In this document: positions 24,316 to 32,189 of the stretch, one piece after another
How positions within the stretch are numbered: position 1 is the first letter of the stretch
Layout: each line of letters begins with the position of its first letter
From: Pseudomonas sp. GV071
Lineage (GTDB): Bacteria > Pseudomonadota > Gammaproteobacteria > Pseudomonadales > Pseudomonadaceae
Direction of reading: 5' to 3'
Assembly: GCF_003050835.1 (NCBI RefSeq)
Contig: NZ_QAOJ01000012.1
Coordinates: 62,001-126,000 of the forward strand
DNA length: 64,000 bases
Made by a program: the position numbers and the translations under genes
Notes under the pieces: model-generated
Seen by the model: only the letters and a program-made list of their open reading frames with translations
Told to the model about the DNA's origin: nothing
Database searches by the model: none

Positions 24316-25296
24316 ATGGCTAGGCGTCGCAACTCAAGCTCGAAAAACTTTGGAAAAGGGAACAAACCTGAGTACGCAACTAAGGTCGCGCTGAATGAGC
24401 ACTTTGTAAACGGACACAAAAGCACGGTAAAAACGCACACCGAAAGGAGCAAACTATTTTACGACTGGCTAGATGAAGAGTACGACATTCGAGACATTCG
24501 ACTTATAACAAAAGATATATTTTCTGAATACGTACTTTATTTAAAGCTTCTGATGAACGAGGAGGAAATCGCAGTTTCGACGGCAACCAACCGTATCTCA
24601 ACTGTGAATATGGTCTTGGAGATCATCAGAGGAGACTGCAAAGTTCGAATCGACGAGATTTCAAAAGCGCTCGATAAAAAACGCTGCTACATCCGCAGGT
24701 CAATTCCCGACGGAATGGATATTTCTCAAGTCCATAATCTGCACAAAGAACTTATAGCAAACGGGCACCCCCGTTCCGCGGCAATAGTGTTGCTAGCCCG
24801 CGCAACTGGAATGCGTCTTAGAGAATGTATTCTGGCTGACCTACCTCGGCTTACTCGAGAGGCGGAAAATAATCGCATCAATATTCAGAATGGCTGCAAG
24901 GGCGGCCGCTCCGGTGCATTCGCTCCGAGATGGATATCCGTTACGGACGAAATCCTTTATGCGCTGAACTATGCGAGACAGGTGTCCCCCGCCGGCAGCC
25001 GAAATCTATTGGCTCCGGATGAAACCTATATCAGGTTTATTCGTCGAGAGGTAAATCCTAGCCGTCCGCTAATGAAGCTTCATGGAATCAAAGGTCCTCA
25101 CGAACTTCGCGCTGCCTTTGCATGTGAACGTTACAAGCATCTGGTTGGAACTGCTGCGCCAGTATTCCCCTACCCAGAAAGAGCGGGTATCCAAGACCGC
25201 GATTCCGTACATACAGCGCGACAGATCATTAGTCGTGAGTTAGGGCATGAGCGTTTGGAGGTCACCAACTCATACGTAGGGAGTGAGACCAGGTGA
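24316..25296 (+). CDS. Tyrosine recombinase (integrase-domain protein)
   Basis: 326 residues from ATG 24316 behind GTGGAGATC. Basic N-terminus (MARRRNSSSKNFGKGNKPEY), then a core-binding domain and a catalytic domain with the first Arg in LLARATGMRLRECI, the His-x-x-Arg pair in KGPHELRAAFACERY, and GHERLEVTNSYVG with the Tyr. Not of the P4 type. It is coupled to the next small gene by a GTGA overlap. Its target site is unknown; the palindrome just upstream is a candidate. Confidence 0.85.
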   Translation: MARRRNSSSKNFGKGNKPEYATKVALNEHFVNGHKSTVKTHTERSKLFYDWLDEEYDIRDIRLITKDIFSEYVLYLKLLMNEEEIAVSTATNRISTVNMVLEIIRGDCKVRIDEISKALDKKRCYIRRSIPDGMDISQVHNLHKELIANGHPRSAAIVLLARATGMRLRECILADLPRLTREAENNRINIQNGCKGGRSGAFAPRWISVTDEILYALNYARQVSPAGSRNLLAPDETYIRFIRREVNPSRPLMKLHGIKGPHELRAAFACERYKHLVGTAAPVFPYPERAGIQDRDSVHTARQIISRELGHERLEVTNSYVGSETR

Positions 25297-25613
25297 GCAT
25301 CAACATGCGGATATTCCTGGGTGGGGTTCTGACCGGCTCTCCTCACTCCAGAAAGCGCCACCTCATGCAGGCAGATGTAATCCAGGACGCTATTGAGCAG
25401 CGCTGGAAAAAAGATCGCCCCCAGTGCTGGCAGACCAAACACCTCCGATGGTTCCTCCAGGAACAAGCAAAGACCGCTGCTCCAGAGACTACCTATCGAT
25501 ATTGGCTGACCGCTCGACTCTTAGTCGAGCGGCTGGGTAAAACCAACGACTGGCTTCCTCACCTCAACGGCCCGTGGACTCAGAAGCCTAAGCCGAAGCG
25601 GTCCACGGACTGA
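25293..25613 (+). CDS. Small partner of the integrase, unknown function
   Basis: 106 residues. GTG start inside the TGA stop of the integrase gene, so translation is coupled. Central part ADVIQDAIEQRWKKDRPQCW, QTKHLRWFLQEQAKTAAPET, TYRYWLTARLLVERLGKTND looks like a helical core-binding (SAM-like) fold, as in the N-terminal domains of integrases. It may assist the recombinase (inference). Confidence 0.6.
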   Translation: MSINMRIFLGGVLTGSPHSRKRHLMQADVIQDAIEQRWKKDRPQCWQTKHLRWFLQEQAKTAAPETTYRYWLTARLLVERLGKTNDWLPHLNGPWTQKPKPKRSTD

Positions 25614-25650
25614 GCTCGCAGCGGTTGCATTTTCCAAACCGATGTCAGGC

Positions 25651-25676
25651 TGTGATTTCACACATCGCAAATCACA
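25651..25676. promoter_or_regulatory. Inverted heptad operator before parA
   Basis: TGTGATTT (25651-25658) and AAATCACA (25669-25676) form a perfect 8-bp inverted repeat ending 18 bases before the parA start. Each arm holds the ATCAC core of the heptad array at 26611-26736, so the same ribbon-helix-helix protein could autoregulate the operon. Confidence 0.6.
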
Positions 25677-25694
25677 CTTCATAGAGGACGCGAC

Positions 25695-26333
25695 ATGATC
25701 CTTGTCGTTGGTAGTAATAAGGGCGGCTCCGGGAAAACCACACTGGCAACAAATTTGGCCGTTGCCCTCTCACAGCGGAACCTTAAGGTCTGTTTGGTGG
25801 ACGCCGACCCTCAGGGGTCTGCCATGTACTGGAGCGGTGTACGTGATAGCACTCCTGCATCCTCAATTGGCACGATGATGCGCCGCGGAAATCTGGTCGA
25901 TCCCCTCCGGGTTCTCGATCAGCAACATCAGATTGTGATCGTAGATGTCCCGGGTAGAAACAGTCAGGAATTGCTGAGCGCAGCGATCGTTGCGGACGTC
26001 CTCATTGCACCTCACGCCTGCAGCCAGCTGGATCTGGAGACCCTTCAGGAGCTTGAGGAGCAAGTCCGACACGTACGCCAGATGAATCCTCGGTTACGAG
26101 TACTGATCTACCAGGCCTTGGCAACGACTAACCCTGCTCTTCGTAATCGAGAGCGGGGTGATTTCCGGGATTACGTAAGTACGTTCGAGAGCTTCGAACT
26201 AGCCAAATCGATCGGCTATCAACGGTTGGTGTATCGCGAGTGCATTTCGGCAGGGACTGGCGTCGTGGAAACGGCCAACTCGCATGCAGCTAACGAGATT
26301 TCTAACTTGCTGGACGAGGTGCTGCATGGTTAA
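25695..26333 (+). CDS. parA: ParA-type partition ATPase
   Basis: 212 residues, ATG behind AGAGGACG. Deviant Walker A KGGSGKTT near the N-terminus, VCLVDADPQGSAMYW, and Walker B-like HQIVIVDVPGRNS. No N-terminal DNA-binding domain, so it is a small (type Ib) ParA, normally paired with a short ribbon-helix-helix protein and a centromere of short repeats. Exactly this arrangement follows: overlap of eight bases with the next gene, then the heptads. Role: segregation of a plasmid-like form of the island. Confidence 0.92.
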   Translation: MILVVGSNKGGSGKTTLATNLAVALSQRNLKVCLVDADPQGSAMYWSGVRDSTPASSIGTMMRRGNLVDPLRVLDQQHQIVIVDVPGRNSQELLSAAIVADVLIAPHACSQLDLETLQELEEQVRHVRQMNPRLRVLIYQALATTNPALRNRERGDFRDYVSTFESFELAKSIGYQRLVYRECISAGTGVVETANSHAANEISNLLDEVLHG

Positions 26334-26604
26334 CCCTCCCCGCAAATCTTCGTACGCCGCACTCGAGGTAGGCCCGACTACCCGCCTGCTTGTTGACAGA
26401 ACTTATCGAGGGACTGAAGGGCCAGCTGAGTCAGCTATGCGCCCAATCACAATCAACTTGCCTACGTGGATGGTTCATCAGTTGGAGGAGACGGCTCTGC
26501 AGAACAAACGTAGCAACAACCCCAACAGATCAGTCAGCGCGCTGATTCGCCTAGCTCTTATCGAGTCAGGCGTGCTGGCAGGAAACGAAAAACCGGAGAT
26601 GTGA
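26326..26604 (+). CDS. Ribbon-helix-helix partition partner (ParB-like)
   Basis: 92 residues from the ATG at 26326, which overlaps the parA stop. The C-terminal part has the ribbon-helix-helix plan: strand RPITINLPTWM, helix VHQLEETALQNKR, turn NPNRSVSALIRLALIESG. The N-terminal 40 residues are basic and unstructured, the region that stimulates the ParA ATPase in such partners. Seven bases after the stop begin 18 copies of the heptad AGATCAC, its probable binding sites. Confidence 0.8.
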   Translation: MVNPPRKSSYAALEVGPTTRLLVDRTYRGTEGPAESAMRPITINLPTWMVHQLEETALQNKRSNNPNRSVSALIRLALIESGVLAGNEKPEM

Positions 26605-26610
26605 CTTCCC

Positions 26611-26736
26611 AGATCACAGATCACAGATCACAGATCACAGATCACAGATCACAGATCACAGATCACAGATCACAGATCACAGATCACAGATCACAGATCA
26701 CAGATCACAGATCACAGATCACAGATCACAGATCAC
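26611..26736 (+). repeat. 18 tandem heptads (AGATCAC), probable centromere
   Basis: 126 bases of unbroken 7-bp units without a single variant. Read as GATCACA, the core ATCAC equals that of the WATCACW heptads bound by the omega ribbon-helix-helix protein of plasmid pSM19035. Lies directly after a type Ib parA-RHH pair, so it is very probably the parS site. Every unit also contains GATC. A frame stays open through the array, but it is a result of the repeat, not a gene. Confidence 0.8.
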
Positions 26737-26765
26737 ATTTTCGAGGCAATTTTGTGGAGGTCAAC

Positions 26766-26987
26766 ATGCGCAAACGACCGCGCTCACGAACAATCGAAGC
26801 TGTTGCCTATCTCACCGGATTCGCTGCCATTGCAGTACCTGGAACCATGTATTTACTCAGCTCAGATGCGCAGGTTGCTGGCTGGAAGATAGCGGCCGTG
26901 ATCATCGCTGAGTTTGCCTCTGGCGAGGCTGCGCGATCCGGCTTTCTCTATTTATATGCGAGAGGTAGATCAGTTGAATACCGCTGA
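26766..26987 (+). CDS. Small membrane protein
   Basis: 73 residues; ATG behind GGAGGTCAAC. Two hydrophobic segments, IEAVAYLTGFAAIAVPGTMY and WKIAAVIIAEFASGEAARSG, preceded by a basic N-terminus. No family recognised. It may be co-transcribed with the partition genes if the heptads do not block transcription. Confidence 0.55.
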   Translation: MRKRPRSRTIEAVAYLTGFAAIAVPGTMYLLSSDAQVAGWKIAAVIIAEFASGEAARSGFLYLYARGRSVEYR

Positions 26988-27264
26988 GGGTATGAGTGAC
27001 GAAGAGCTTGATGTCTGGGCCGATATCTTCCACCAAGCAAAGGTTGGCGGGGTAACAAAAGTTACTTTCAGCCAATTCATCCGAAACCCCTTCGCACACT
27101 TGAGCCCAGCGTTGGACGAACCTTCTTACGGTGATCCAAACAGGAACGCGAGACCAACGCTTTACCTAGCGCACTCAGTGTCCTCGTCGATCTCATACCC
27201 CAAAATGGTACCGAATAGGCGACCCAAGCGGCCGTTTTCTCGAAATGATGAAGAGGCTACTTAG
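26956..27264 (+). CDS. Small island protein, unknown function
   Basis: 102 residues from ATG 26956, overlapping the end of the membrane-protein gene; an ATG at 26992 (MSDEELDVWADIF) with GAGGG close by is an alternative. The part VWADIFHQAKVGGVTKVTFS, QFIRNPFAHLSPAL looks structured, the rest is Pro/Arg-rich. No family recognised. Confidence 0.5.
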   Translation: MREVDQLNTAEGMSDEELDVWADIFHQAKVGGVTKVTFSQFIRNPFAHLSPALDEPSYGDPNRNARPTLYLAHSVSSSISYPKMVPNRRPKRPFSRNDEEAT

Positions 27265-27290
27265 CAGCTTCACTCAAACGAGGAACCACC

Positions 27291-27725
27291 ATGAAACAAG
27301 ATAACTCGCCATGCCCATTTCCCCAGCCCCTCATCGATGAGATCCAATTTCCTTTTCTTGTGTCGCTTCAGCGTCTGCCCCCAAAAATGAAGGCGACGGT
27401 TAGCCGCGTTAACAAAAAGAACAAAAAGAACAAAAAGAGCCAGCCCCTTGTTCATGCCGAGCTTGTCCACGAGGCGTCCGAGGTTAAAGCTCCAGCAATC
27501 AAACTGCTCGCGATGACCAATAAACCGGGGCGTAAAGGGGCTCAATCCCTGCGCGTTTTCGAAACTGTTGAGGACCTGCTCAAACCAGAAAATCTTTTCT
27601 GTTCTCCTGAGCAAGTCATCAAGCTCGTCGAGAAAGACTTGCCGTTGATCAAGCTGCTAAACGAGACGTCAAAAGTGATTGAGGTTGCTCAGCGCAAACT
27701 GCGCAAAGCCTTCATGGCGTCGTAA
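27291..27725 (+). CDS. Island protein with Lys/Asn-rich repeat, unknown function
   Basis: 144 residues; GAGGAAC lies before the ATG. The segment VNKKNKKNKKSQPL comes from a run of AACAAAAAG codons, a place open to slippage. The C-terminal half is helical (EQVIKLVEKDLPLIKLLNET, SKVIEVAQRKLRKAF). It is followed by a good terminator. No family recognised. Confidence 0.6.
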   Translation: MKQDNSPCPFPQPLIDEIQFPFLVSLQRLPPKMKATVSRVNKKNKKNKKSQPLVHAELVHEASEVKAPAIKLLAMTNKPGRKGAQSLRVFETVEDLLKPENLFCSPEQVIKLVEKDLPLIKLLNETSKVIEVAQRKLRKAFMAS

Positions 27726-27735
27726 GAGCGTGAAG

Positions 27736-27764
27736 AAAGGCGGCCATAGGGCCGCCTTTTTTAT
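27736..27764 (+). terminator. Rho-independent terminator
   Basis: GGCGGCC (27739-27745) and GGCCGCC (27750-27756) with A before and six T after; ends the parA-to-27725 gene cluster. The remaining 265 bases to the next integrase show no other gene that I can support. Confidence 0.85.
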
Positions 27765-28029
27765 TTCGCTAATTTTCAGTTCTCGCACTCGCCAGATGCT
27801 GACCAACTCGCCGTATCACTCCGTCCATGAAAGTGGGCCTCCTCCGCACACCGCCCATCTCTTGCATTTTCCAGAACGCCTGTAGCTTAAGCCATGACGG
27901 TTACTGCATCCGCCTTGGAACGGGCTTTACGCCCGACCGTTCGGCAAAAACTCTTGATAAAGCACGTTATCAAGACTTGGATCCCCTCCCCGTCCAGCAA
28001 GCGACGAAGGAGCTTTTCGGAGACGGAAA

Positions 28030-28998
28030 ATGGATATGGGTGTACCTCAGAAGAACCTCCGTCGAGCGGCAGTGGTCGACCTGCTTCCTTCCAAGCAGGC
28101 AGGTTCGTTTTGCCTAGTTTCCGAATGGCTGGCGAATATCGACAATCATCAAACACGGCGCGCCTACCGATCGGATGTTCGAGACTTCTTTGATCTGGGC
28201 GACATACGTAACAGCGATGACCTTCTCGACCTATCGCGGGGTCATGTTCTTGTCTGGCGCGCGCGACTCGAAAAGCTCGCTTTATCACCAGCAACACGCC
28301 GGCGAAAATTGGCAGCTCTCGCCAGTCTGTTTGATTATCTGATTGAGCGTGACCCTCGACACACACGCAACCCCGTACGAGGGATTAGACGCCCTCGCAC
28401 AGATAGCTATGAGGGAAAAACACCAGCGTTGAATAGCTCGCAGGCAAAGCAACTTTTGGATGCGCCGGACGATAGCTCACCGAAAGGACTTCGAGACCGC
28501 GCACTACTCGCAGTTTTGCTCTATCACGGACTCAGAAGGCAAGAGGTAGCCGACCTTCGAGTATCGGACCTACGAGTAAGGGACGGCCTGCCGCATCTTC
28601 GCGTACGGGGGAAAGGTGGAAAACTACGTTTCATCCCACTTCAGGACGAAGCGTCGCAGCGGCTCACTCGCTACCTAGCGTCTGCGCGGGAGCAGTCGGA
28701 CAAAAACGGGTTTCTGTTTGTCGGCTTACGAGGCAGCAAGGCTGGAGCGTGCCTTAGTGCTGATGGGATTTATAAGATCGTTTGCAGCTACGCACGCTCG
28801 ACGGGGATCTTCGTGGATGGGTTAGGCGTCCACGGCCTAAGGGTGACAGCAGCCACCAACGCACTCGAGCATCAGGCCGATATCGCTCAAGTCCAGCATT
28901 GGCTAGGGCACTCAAGCATCACTACTACCCGCCTCTACGATCGAAGGTTAAACCGCCCAAGCGACTCTCCCTCATTCAAGATTCACTACGAGTCCTGA
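28030..28998 (+). CDS. XerC/D-like tyrosine recombinase
   Basis: 322 residues. Core-binding domain (SEWLANIDNHQTRRAYRSDV, LALSPATRRRKLAALASLFD) and full catalytic domain: first Arg in LYHGLRRQEVADL, His-x-x-Arg in HGLRVTAATNALEH, final motif WLGHSSITTTRLYDRR. The family resembles transposon-borne and plasmid resolution recombinases. In a plasmid-derived island it may resolve multimers. ATG 28030 has GGAAA upstream; the true start may be a little downstream. Confidence 0.85.
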   Translation: MDMGVPQKNLRRAAVVDLLPSKQAGSFCLVSEWLANIDNHQTRRAYRSDVRDFFDLGDIRNSDDLLDLSRGHVLVWRARLEKLALSPATRRRKLAALASLFDYLIERDPRHTRNPVRGIRRPRTDSYEGKTPALNSSQAKQLLDAPDDSSPKGLRDRALLAVLLYHGLRRQEVADLRVSDLRVRDGLPHLRVRGKGGKLRFIPLQDEASQRLTRYLASAREQSDKNGFLFVGLRGSKAGACLSADGIYKIVCSYARSTGIFVDGLGVHGLRVTAATNALEHQADIAQVQHWLGHSSITTTRLYDRRLNRPSDSPSFKIHYES

Positions 28999-29065
28999 GG
29001 GAACGAAGGTGATCAGTCGCAGCCACCAGTTCGCCCTACCCACAACTCATTAGCAGGAGCAGCTT

Positions 29066-29299
29066 ATGGCCGACCAAAACTTGCTTTGTTTATCCACATA
29101 TCAAGACGAATATCTTGATGCTTGGTCAACCGTTTACATCGAAGCCGGGATCCAACTGACGCTCGGTATTTCCCTTTCTCTATTTCTTAGTGCTCCAGGC
29201 CGATACCTGTTTTTCGCCTGGCTTTTGTCCCCATCCAACAGCGCCCCCCATGACTGGCTTTCCCCTCCCGGCCCTATGGACAAAAAACATCTACATTGA
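29066..29299 (+). CDS. Possible small membrane protein
   Basis: 77 residues. AGGAGCAGC before the ATG is a good ribosome site. After a polar start (MADQNLLCLSTYQDEYLDAW) comes one long hydrophobic stretch (GIQLTLGISLSLFLSAPGRY, LFFAWLLS). The tail looks random, so the gene may be truncated or frameshifted. An overlapping minus-strand frame is not preferred. Confidence 0.35.
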   Translation: MADQNLLCLSTYQDEYLDAWSTVYIEAGIQLTLGISLSLFLSAPGRYLFFAWLLSPSNSAPHDWLSPPGPMDKKHLH

Positions 29300-29407
29300 C
29301 GGCCGGTCGGCCATGCATGGCTCTGGCGTCTCAAGGATTTGCAGTTTCCAAAATCAATGGAGACTAAAAGTGCTAGGACCTTCTAGTTAAACATTGAGGC
29401 GCTACCC

Positions 29408-29731
29408 ATGCTGAAATCACTAATCGCTAAGCTTGCCAGACGCCTGTTTGCATTCGAACGGGAGCGTGACTATCACATCAGAATCACACCGATCATTGGA
29501 GAGCCCTTAGAGTCTTACAACATGATGGGCTTCGGCCCTGCCTTAACCTCTGCGGACATAGAAGAAAACCTCGGACTACGGAGATACGACGCCCCCTCGC
29601 ACGTCAGCACAAACCAACGTTGGCAGTGTGATCAATCTTCCTTCTGCGACTTTAACCCAGCGAGCGGGCTACCGATGGTCTGCGATGCTTTCGATGCTGG
29701 GGGAAACGTATTTGGTACGAGTGAAAGCTAG
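29408..29731 (+). CDS. Small protein of unknown function
   Basis: 107 residues, ATG after TTGAGGCGC. Sequence includes KLARRLFAFERERDYHIRIT, PIIGEPLESYNMMGFGPALT and a Cys pair in QWRCDQ/SFCDFN-like context (WQCDQSSFCDF). No family recognised. It ends just left of the AraC remnant, at the join between the plasmid-like part and the export operon. Confidence 0.4.
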   Translation: MLKSLIAKLARRLFAFERERDYHIRITPIIGEPLESYNMMGFGPALTSADIEENLGLRRYDAPSHVSTNQRWQCDQSSFCDFNPASGLPMVCDAFDAGGNVFGTSES

Positions 29732-29799
29732 GGCTTCTCCGGATCACTGGGCTCACATTCACAGATGAAGCTGAGCAAGCACGACCGGCAGCTATCGGC

Positions 29800-29937
29800 G
29801 CGTTGACGCCACTGGAGCAGGGCCAACGGGTGACCGATGTGGCCCTGGGCTGCGGCTACGACTCGACTTCGGCCTTCATCGCCGCCTTTCGCGAGCAGTT
29901 CGGCTGTACCCCGGGTGAGTTTTTCCGCGGCGGCTGA
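29800..29937 (+). pseudogene. 3' remnant of an AraC-family regulator
   Basis: The last 45 codons translate as the second helix-turn-helix of an AraC protein: LTPLEQGQRVTDVALGCGYD, STSAFIAAFREQFGCTPGEF, ending FRGG. The codons before 29800 do not continue the family and no start is present, so everything upstream has been lost. GC-rich like the export operon and unlike the DNA to its left, so the break near 29.8 kb is probably a recombination joint. Confidence 0.8.
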
Positions 29938-30080
29938 ACTACAGGACTGGCATCAGCTACAGCCCACTTTTGAGCACCATCCCAGGCCAGCAGGTTGCAT
30001 CCCAGTCTTGCCTTGCTGCCTGGAGCAATGTCCGCTTCTGGCCGCTTGCGGGAGAGGGACTGGGGGTGAGGGTTACCGCG

Positions 30081-32189
30081 TTAAAACCCCGCCTCCCGCC
30101 AAACCACCGATGCCGCCGTGCGCAAAAAGTGCAGCGCCGGCACCTGCCATTGGCCGGCGATGGTGACGTGGCCGCGCCATTCTGGGTGGTTGGCGGCGAT
30201 GGGTTCGGCCACGGCCAGCACCACGCGAAATACGGCGTGCTCGGGATAGAGCACGCCGTTTTTTTCCCGGGTCAGTACGTCGCCGCCCACCAGATTGGCC
30301 AACGCCGGCTCGCCCAGGGTGCGGCTGGCATCGCGGTCGATGCTGCTGACGGTCAGGTGCAGCGCCGGGCTGCCCAGGCCTTCGGCGAAAAACAGCGCAC
30401 GGTCGCCAGGGGCGATGCGGTGCACGGCACTTTCGTCGACGTAGGTCACAACTTGCCAGGTGCCTGCTGCCACCAGCGAGCCCAGGTATTCGCGGTTGCT
30501 TAGCCATTGGCCGGGACGCAGATCCGGGTCGATATCCACCAGTACCCCGGCATAGGGTGCCAACGGCTGGTATTGCTGCAGGTCGGCGTTGACCGCTGCT
30601 TGCTCGGCGTTGGAGTAGGCCAATTGGTCGTTAAGCACCTGCCAGTTTTGCCGGGTGCTGGCGTCCATACCCGCTGCCGCCGATTGCCAGGCCAGCGCGG
30701 CATGCCGTGCTTGGGCTTCGCCGGTGCGCATGGCCAGCTCGGCGGAGCTCAGGCTAAGCAGTGGCTGGCCAGTTTGTACGCTGGCACCGTTGGCAATCGG
30801 CAGCGCGTCCAGGCGTGATTGTGCCGGGGCATAGAGGGCCATGCGTTGTTGTGGCTGGAGCATTCCGGCGGTGCGAATACGGTCGGGCCACGGCACGAAA
30901 AACAGCGCGCACAACAGCAGCGCCAGCAGCATGCTGCGCCGCGCCCTGCCCTGTTGCCGCGCCGGCCAGCGCTCGCGCCACACCTTGACCTCACGCCATA
31001 CGGGCAACGCCAAAAAAAAGCCCATTTCCACCACAAACATAAGAATGCCTAGCGCCTTGATAAAGAAGTGGTACACCAGCGCGGCGATACCAAGAAACAG
31101 CAATAGCCGGTAAATCCACACCACCCAGGCAAACACGATCAAGCCGATATGCCGGTGACGGGGAAAGGCTTCGGGCGGCGGTTCGCCCAGGGCGAACAGG
31201 CGCTCGCGCAAGTCCCAGCGGGCCAGGGCGAAGCTGCGCTGGTGCAGATTGGGCAGGCCCAGGTAGTCGGACAGGATGTAGTAGCCGTCAAAGCGCATAA
31301 ACGGGCTGGCGTTGATCACCAGCGTGGAAATCCAGGTGGTGGTCGACAGCAGAAACGCCGCCTGCTTGAGCCCGCCTTCGGGCAGCAGCGCCCAGGCCAG
31401 GGTGGCCCAGGCGGCAATGCCCAGCTCGGTCACGATACCGGCGCTGGCCACCGCCAGGCGTTGGCCACGGCGCGGCAGCTTCCACACCTCATTAGTATCG
31501 GTATAGGCCACCGGCCACATCACCAGCAGCGCCACGCCCATGGTCGGCACGCGGCAACCAAAGCGCTTGGCGGTCAGGGCATGGCCGAGTTCATGGCAGG
31601 TTTTGGCGAACACCACGGCCACGCCATACATCAGCGCGCCTTGCCAGCTGAGGGTGTCCAGCAGCGTGGCGGTGAAGCGGTCCCACTCGCGGTAGGAGCC
31701 CACCAGGCCGACGACGCCAGCGCCAATCGTGAGCTGGCGAAACAGCGGGCTGAACAGAAAGGCCAAGTGTGGTTGCAGCCAGCTTAGCCAACGGTCCGGT
31801 CGCACCAACGGGATGCGGATAAACAGGTAGTTGTGCAGTAACCATTGCCACAGGGTACCGCGTTGCTTGGCCCGCGAGGCGGCGAATTCGGCGGCCTTGC
31901 CGGGGCGTGGCTGCAGCAGGTGCTGCTCATGCAAAAACGCCAGGAAGCTGGCAAAGCTGTCGTCATACAGCTGCAAGGCCGTGTCGCGGTTTATCGCTTC
32001 GACAATCGCGGCGCCATCGCCCAGGTACCAGCGCTCGAGCATGGCAAAGCTCGGCCAGTCGAGTTGGAAAAACTGATTGCGCACCGGGTCGTGCAGCGTC
32101 CAGCTCGGCTGGCCATCCACCAGCCGTGGCCCCGGCGTAATCGACAGTTCTTCACGCAGGCTGGGCAATGACGCGGCCACGCCATTCAC
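30081..32189 (-). CDS. PqqD-M50 protease-HlyD fusion of the export operon
   Basis: 702 residues. N-terminal PqqD-like winged helix (about 25-95: PSWTLHDPVRNQFFQLDWPS), a polytopic M50 (site-2 protease) core with the zinc motif HELGH (199-203) and NASPFMRFDGYY (293-304) giving the third ligand, several membrane helices (to about 445), and a C-terminal biotinyl-lipoyl/HlyD-type hairpin in the periplasm (MALYAPAQSRLDALPIANGA onwards). GTG start overlaps the previous stop. Last gene of the operon. Likely an inner-membrane component that handles the giant protein, as a protease or a transport scaffold (inference). Confidence 0.85.
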   Translation of the reverse strand: MNGVAASLPSLREELSITPGPRLVDGQPSWTLHDPVRNQFFQLDWPSFAMLERWYLGDGAAIVEAINRDTALQLYDDSFASFLAFLHEQHLLQPRPGKAAEFAASRAKQRGTLWQWLLHNYLFIRIPLVRPDRWLSWLQPHLAFLFSPLFRQLTIGAGVVGLVGSYREWDRFTATLLDTLSWQGALMYGVAVVFAKTCHELGHALTAKRFGCRVPTMGVALLVMWPVAYTDTNEVWKLPRRGQRLAVASAGIVTELGIAAWATLAWALLPEGGLKQAAFLLSTTTWISTLVINASPFMRFDGYYILSDYLGLPNLHQRSFALARWDLRERLFALGEPPPEAFPRHRHIGLIVFAWVVWIYRLLLFLGIAALVYHFFIKALGILMFVVEMGFFLALPVWREVKVWRERWPARQQGRARRSMLLALLLCALFFVPWPDRIRTAGMLQPQQRMALYAPAQSRLDALPIANGASVQTGQPLLSLSSAELAMRTGEAQARHAALAWQSAAAGMDASTRQNWQVLNDQLAYSNAEQAAVNADLQQYQPLAPYAGVLVDIDPDLRPGQWLSNREYLGSLVAAGTWQVVTYVDESAVHRIAPGDRALFFAEGLGSPALHLTVSSIDRDASRTLGEPALANLVGGDVLTREKNGVLYPEHAVFRVVLAVAEPIAANHPEWRGHVTIAGQWQVPALHFLRTAASVVWREAGF

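Noticed and set aside
26611..26736. Tandem array considered as a CRISPR
   Set aside because: Units are 7 bp and contiguous, there are no spacers and no cas genes.
26601..26987. Long open frame running through the AGATCAC array (ITDHRSQ repeats)
   Set aside because: A 7-bp repeat without stops keeps a frame open by chance. The real gene starts after it at 26766 with a good ribosome site.
27827..28193. Frames before the XerC/D-like recombinase considered as its missing N-terminus
   Set aside because: They do not resemble recombinase sequence, and the called gene already has both domains.
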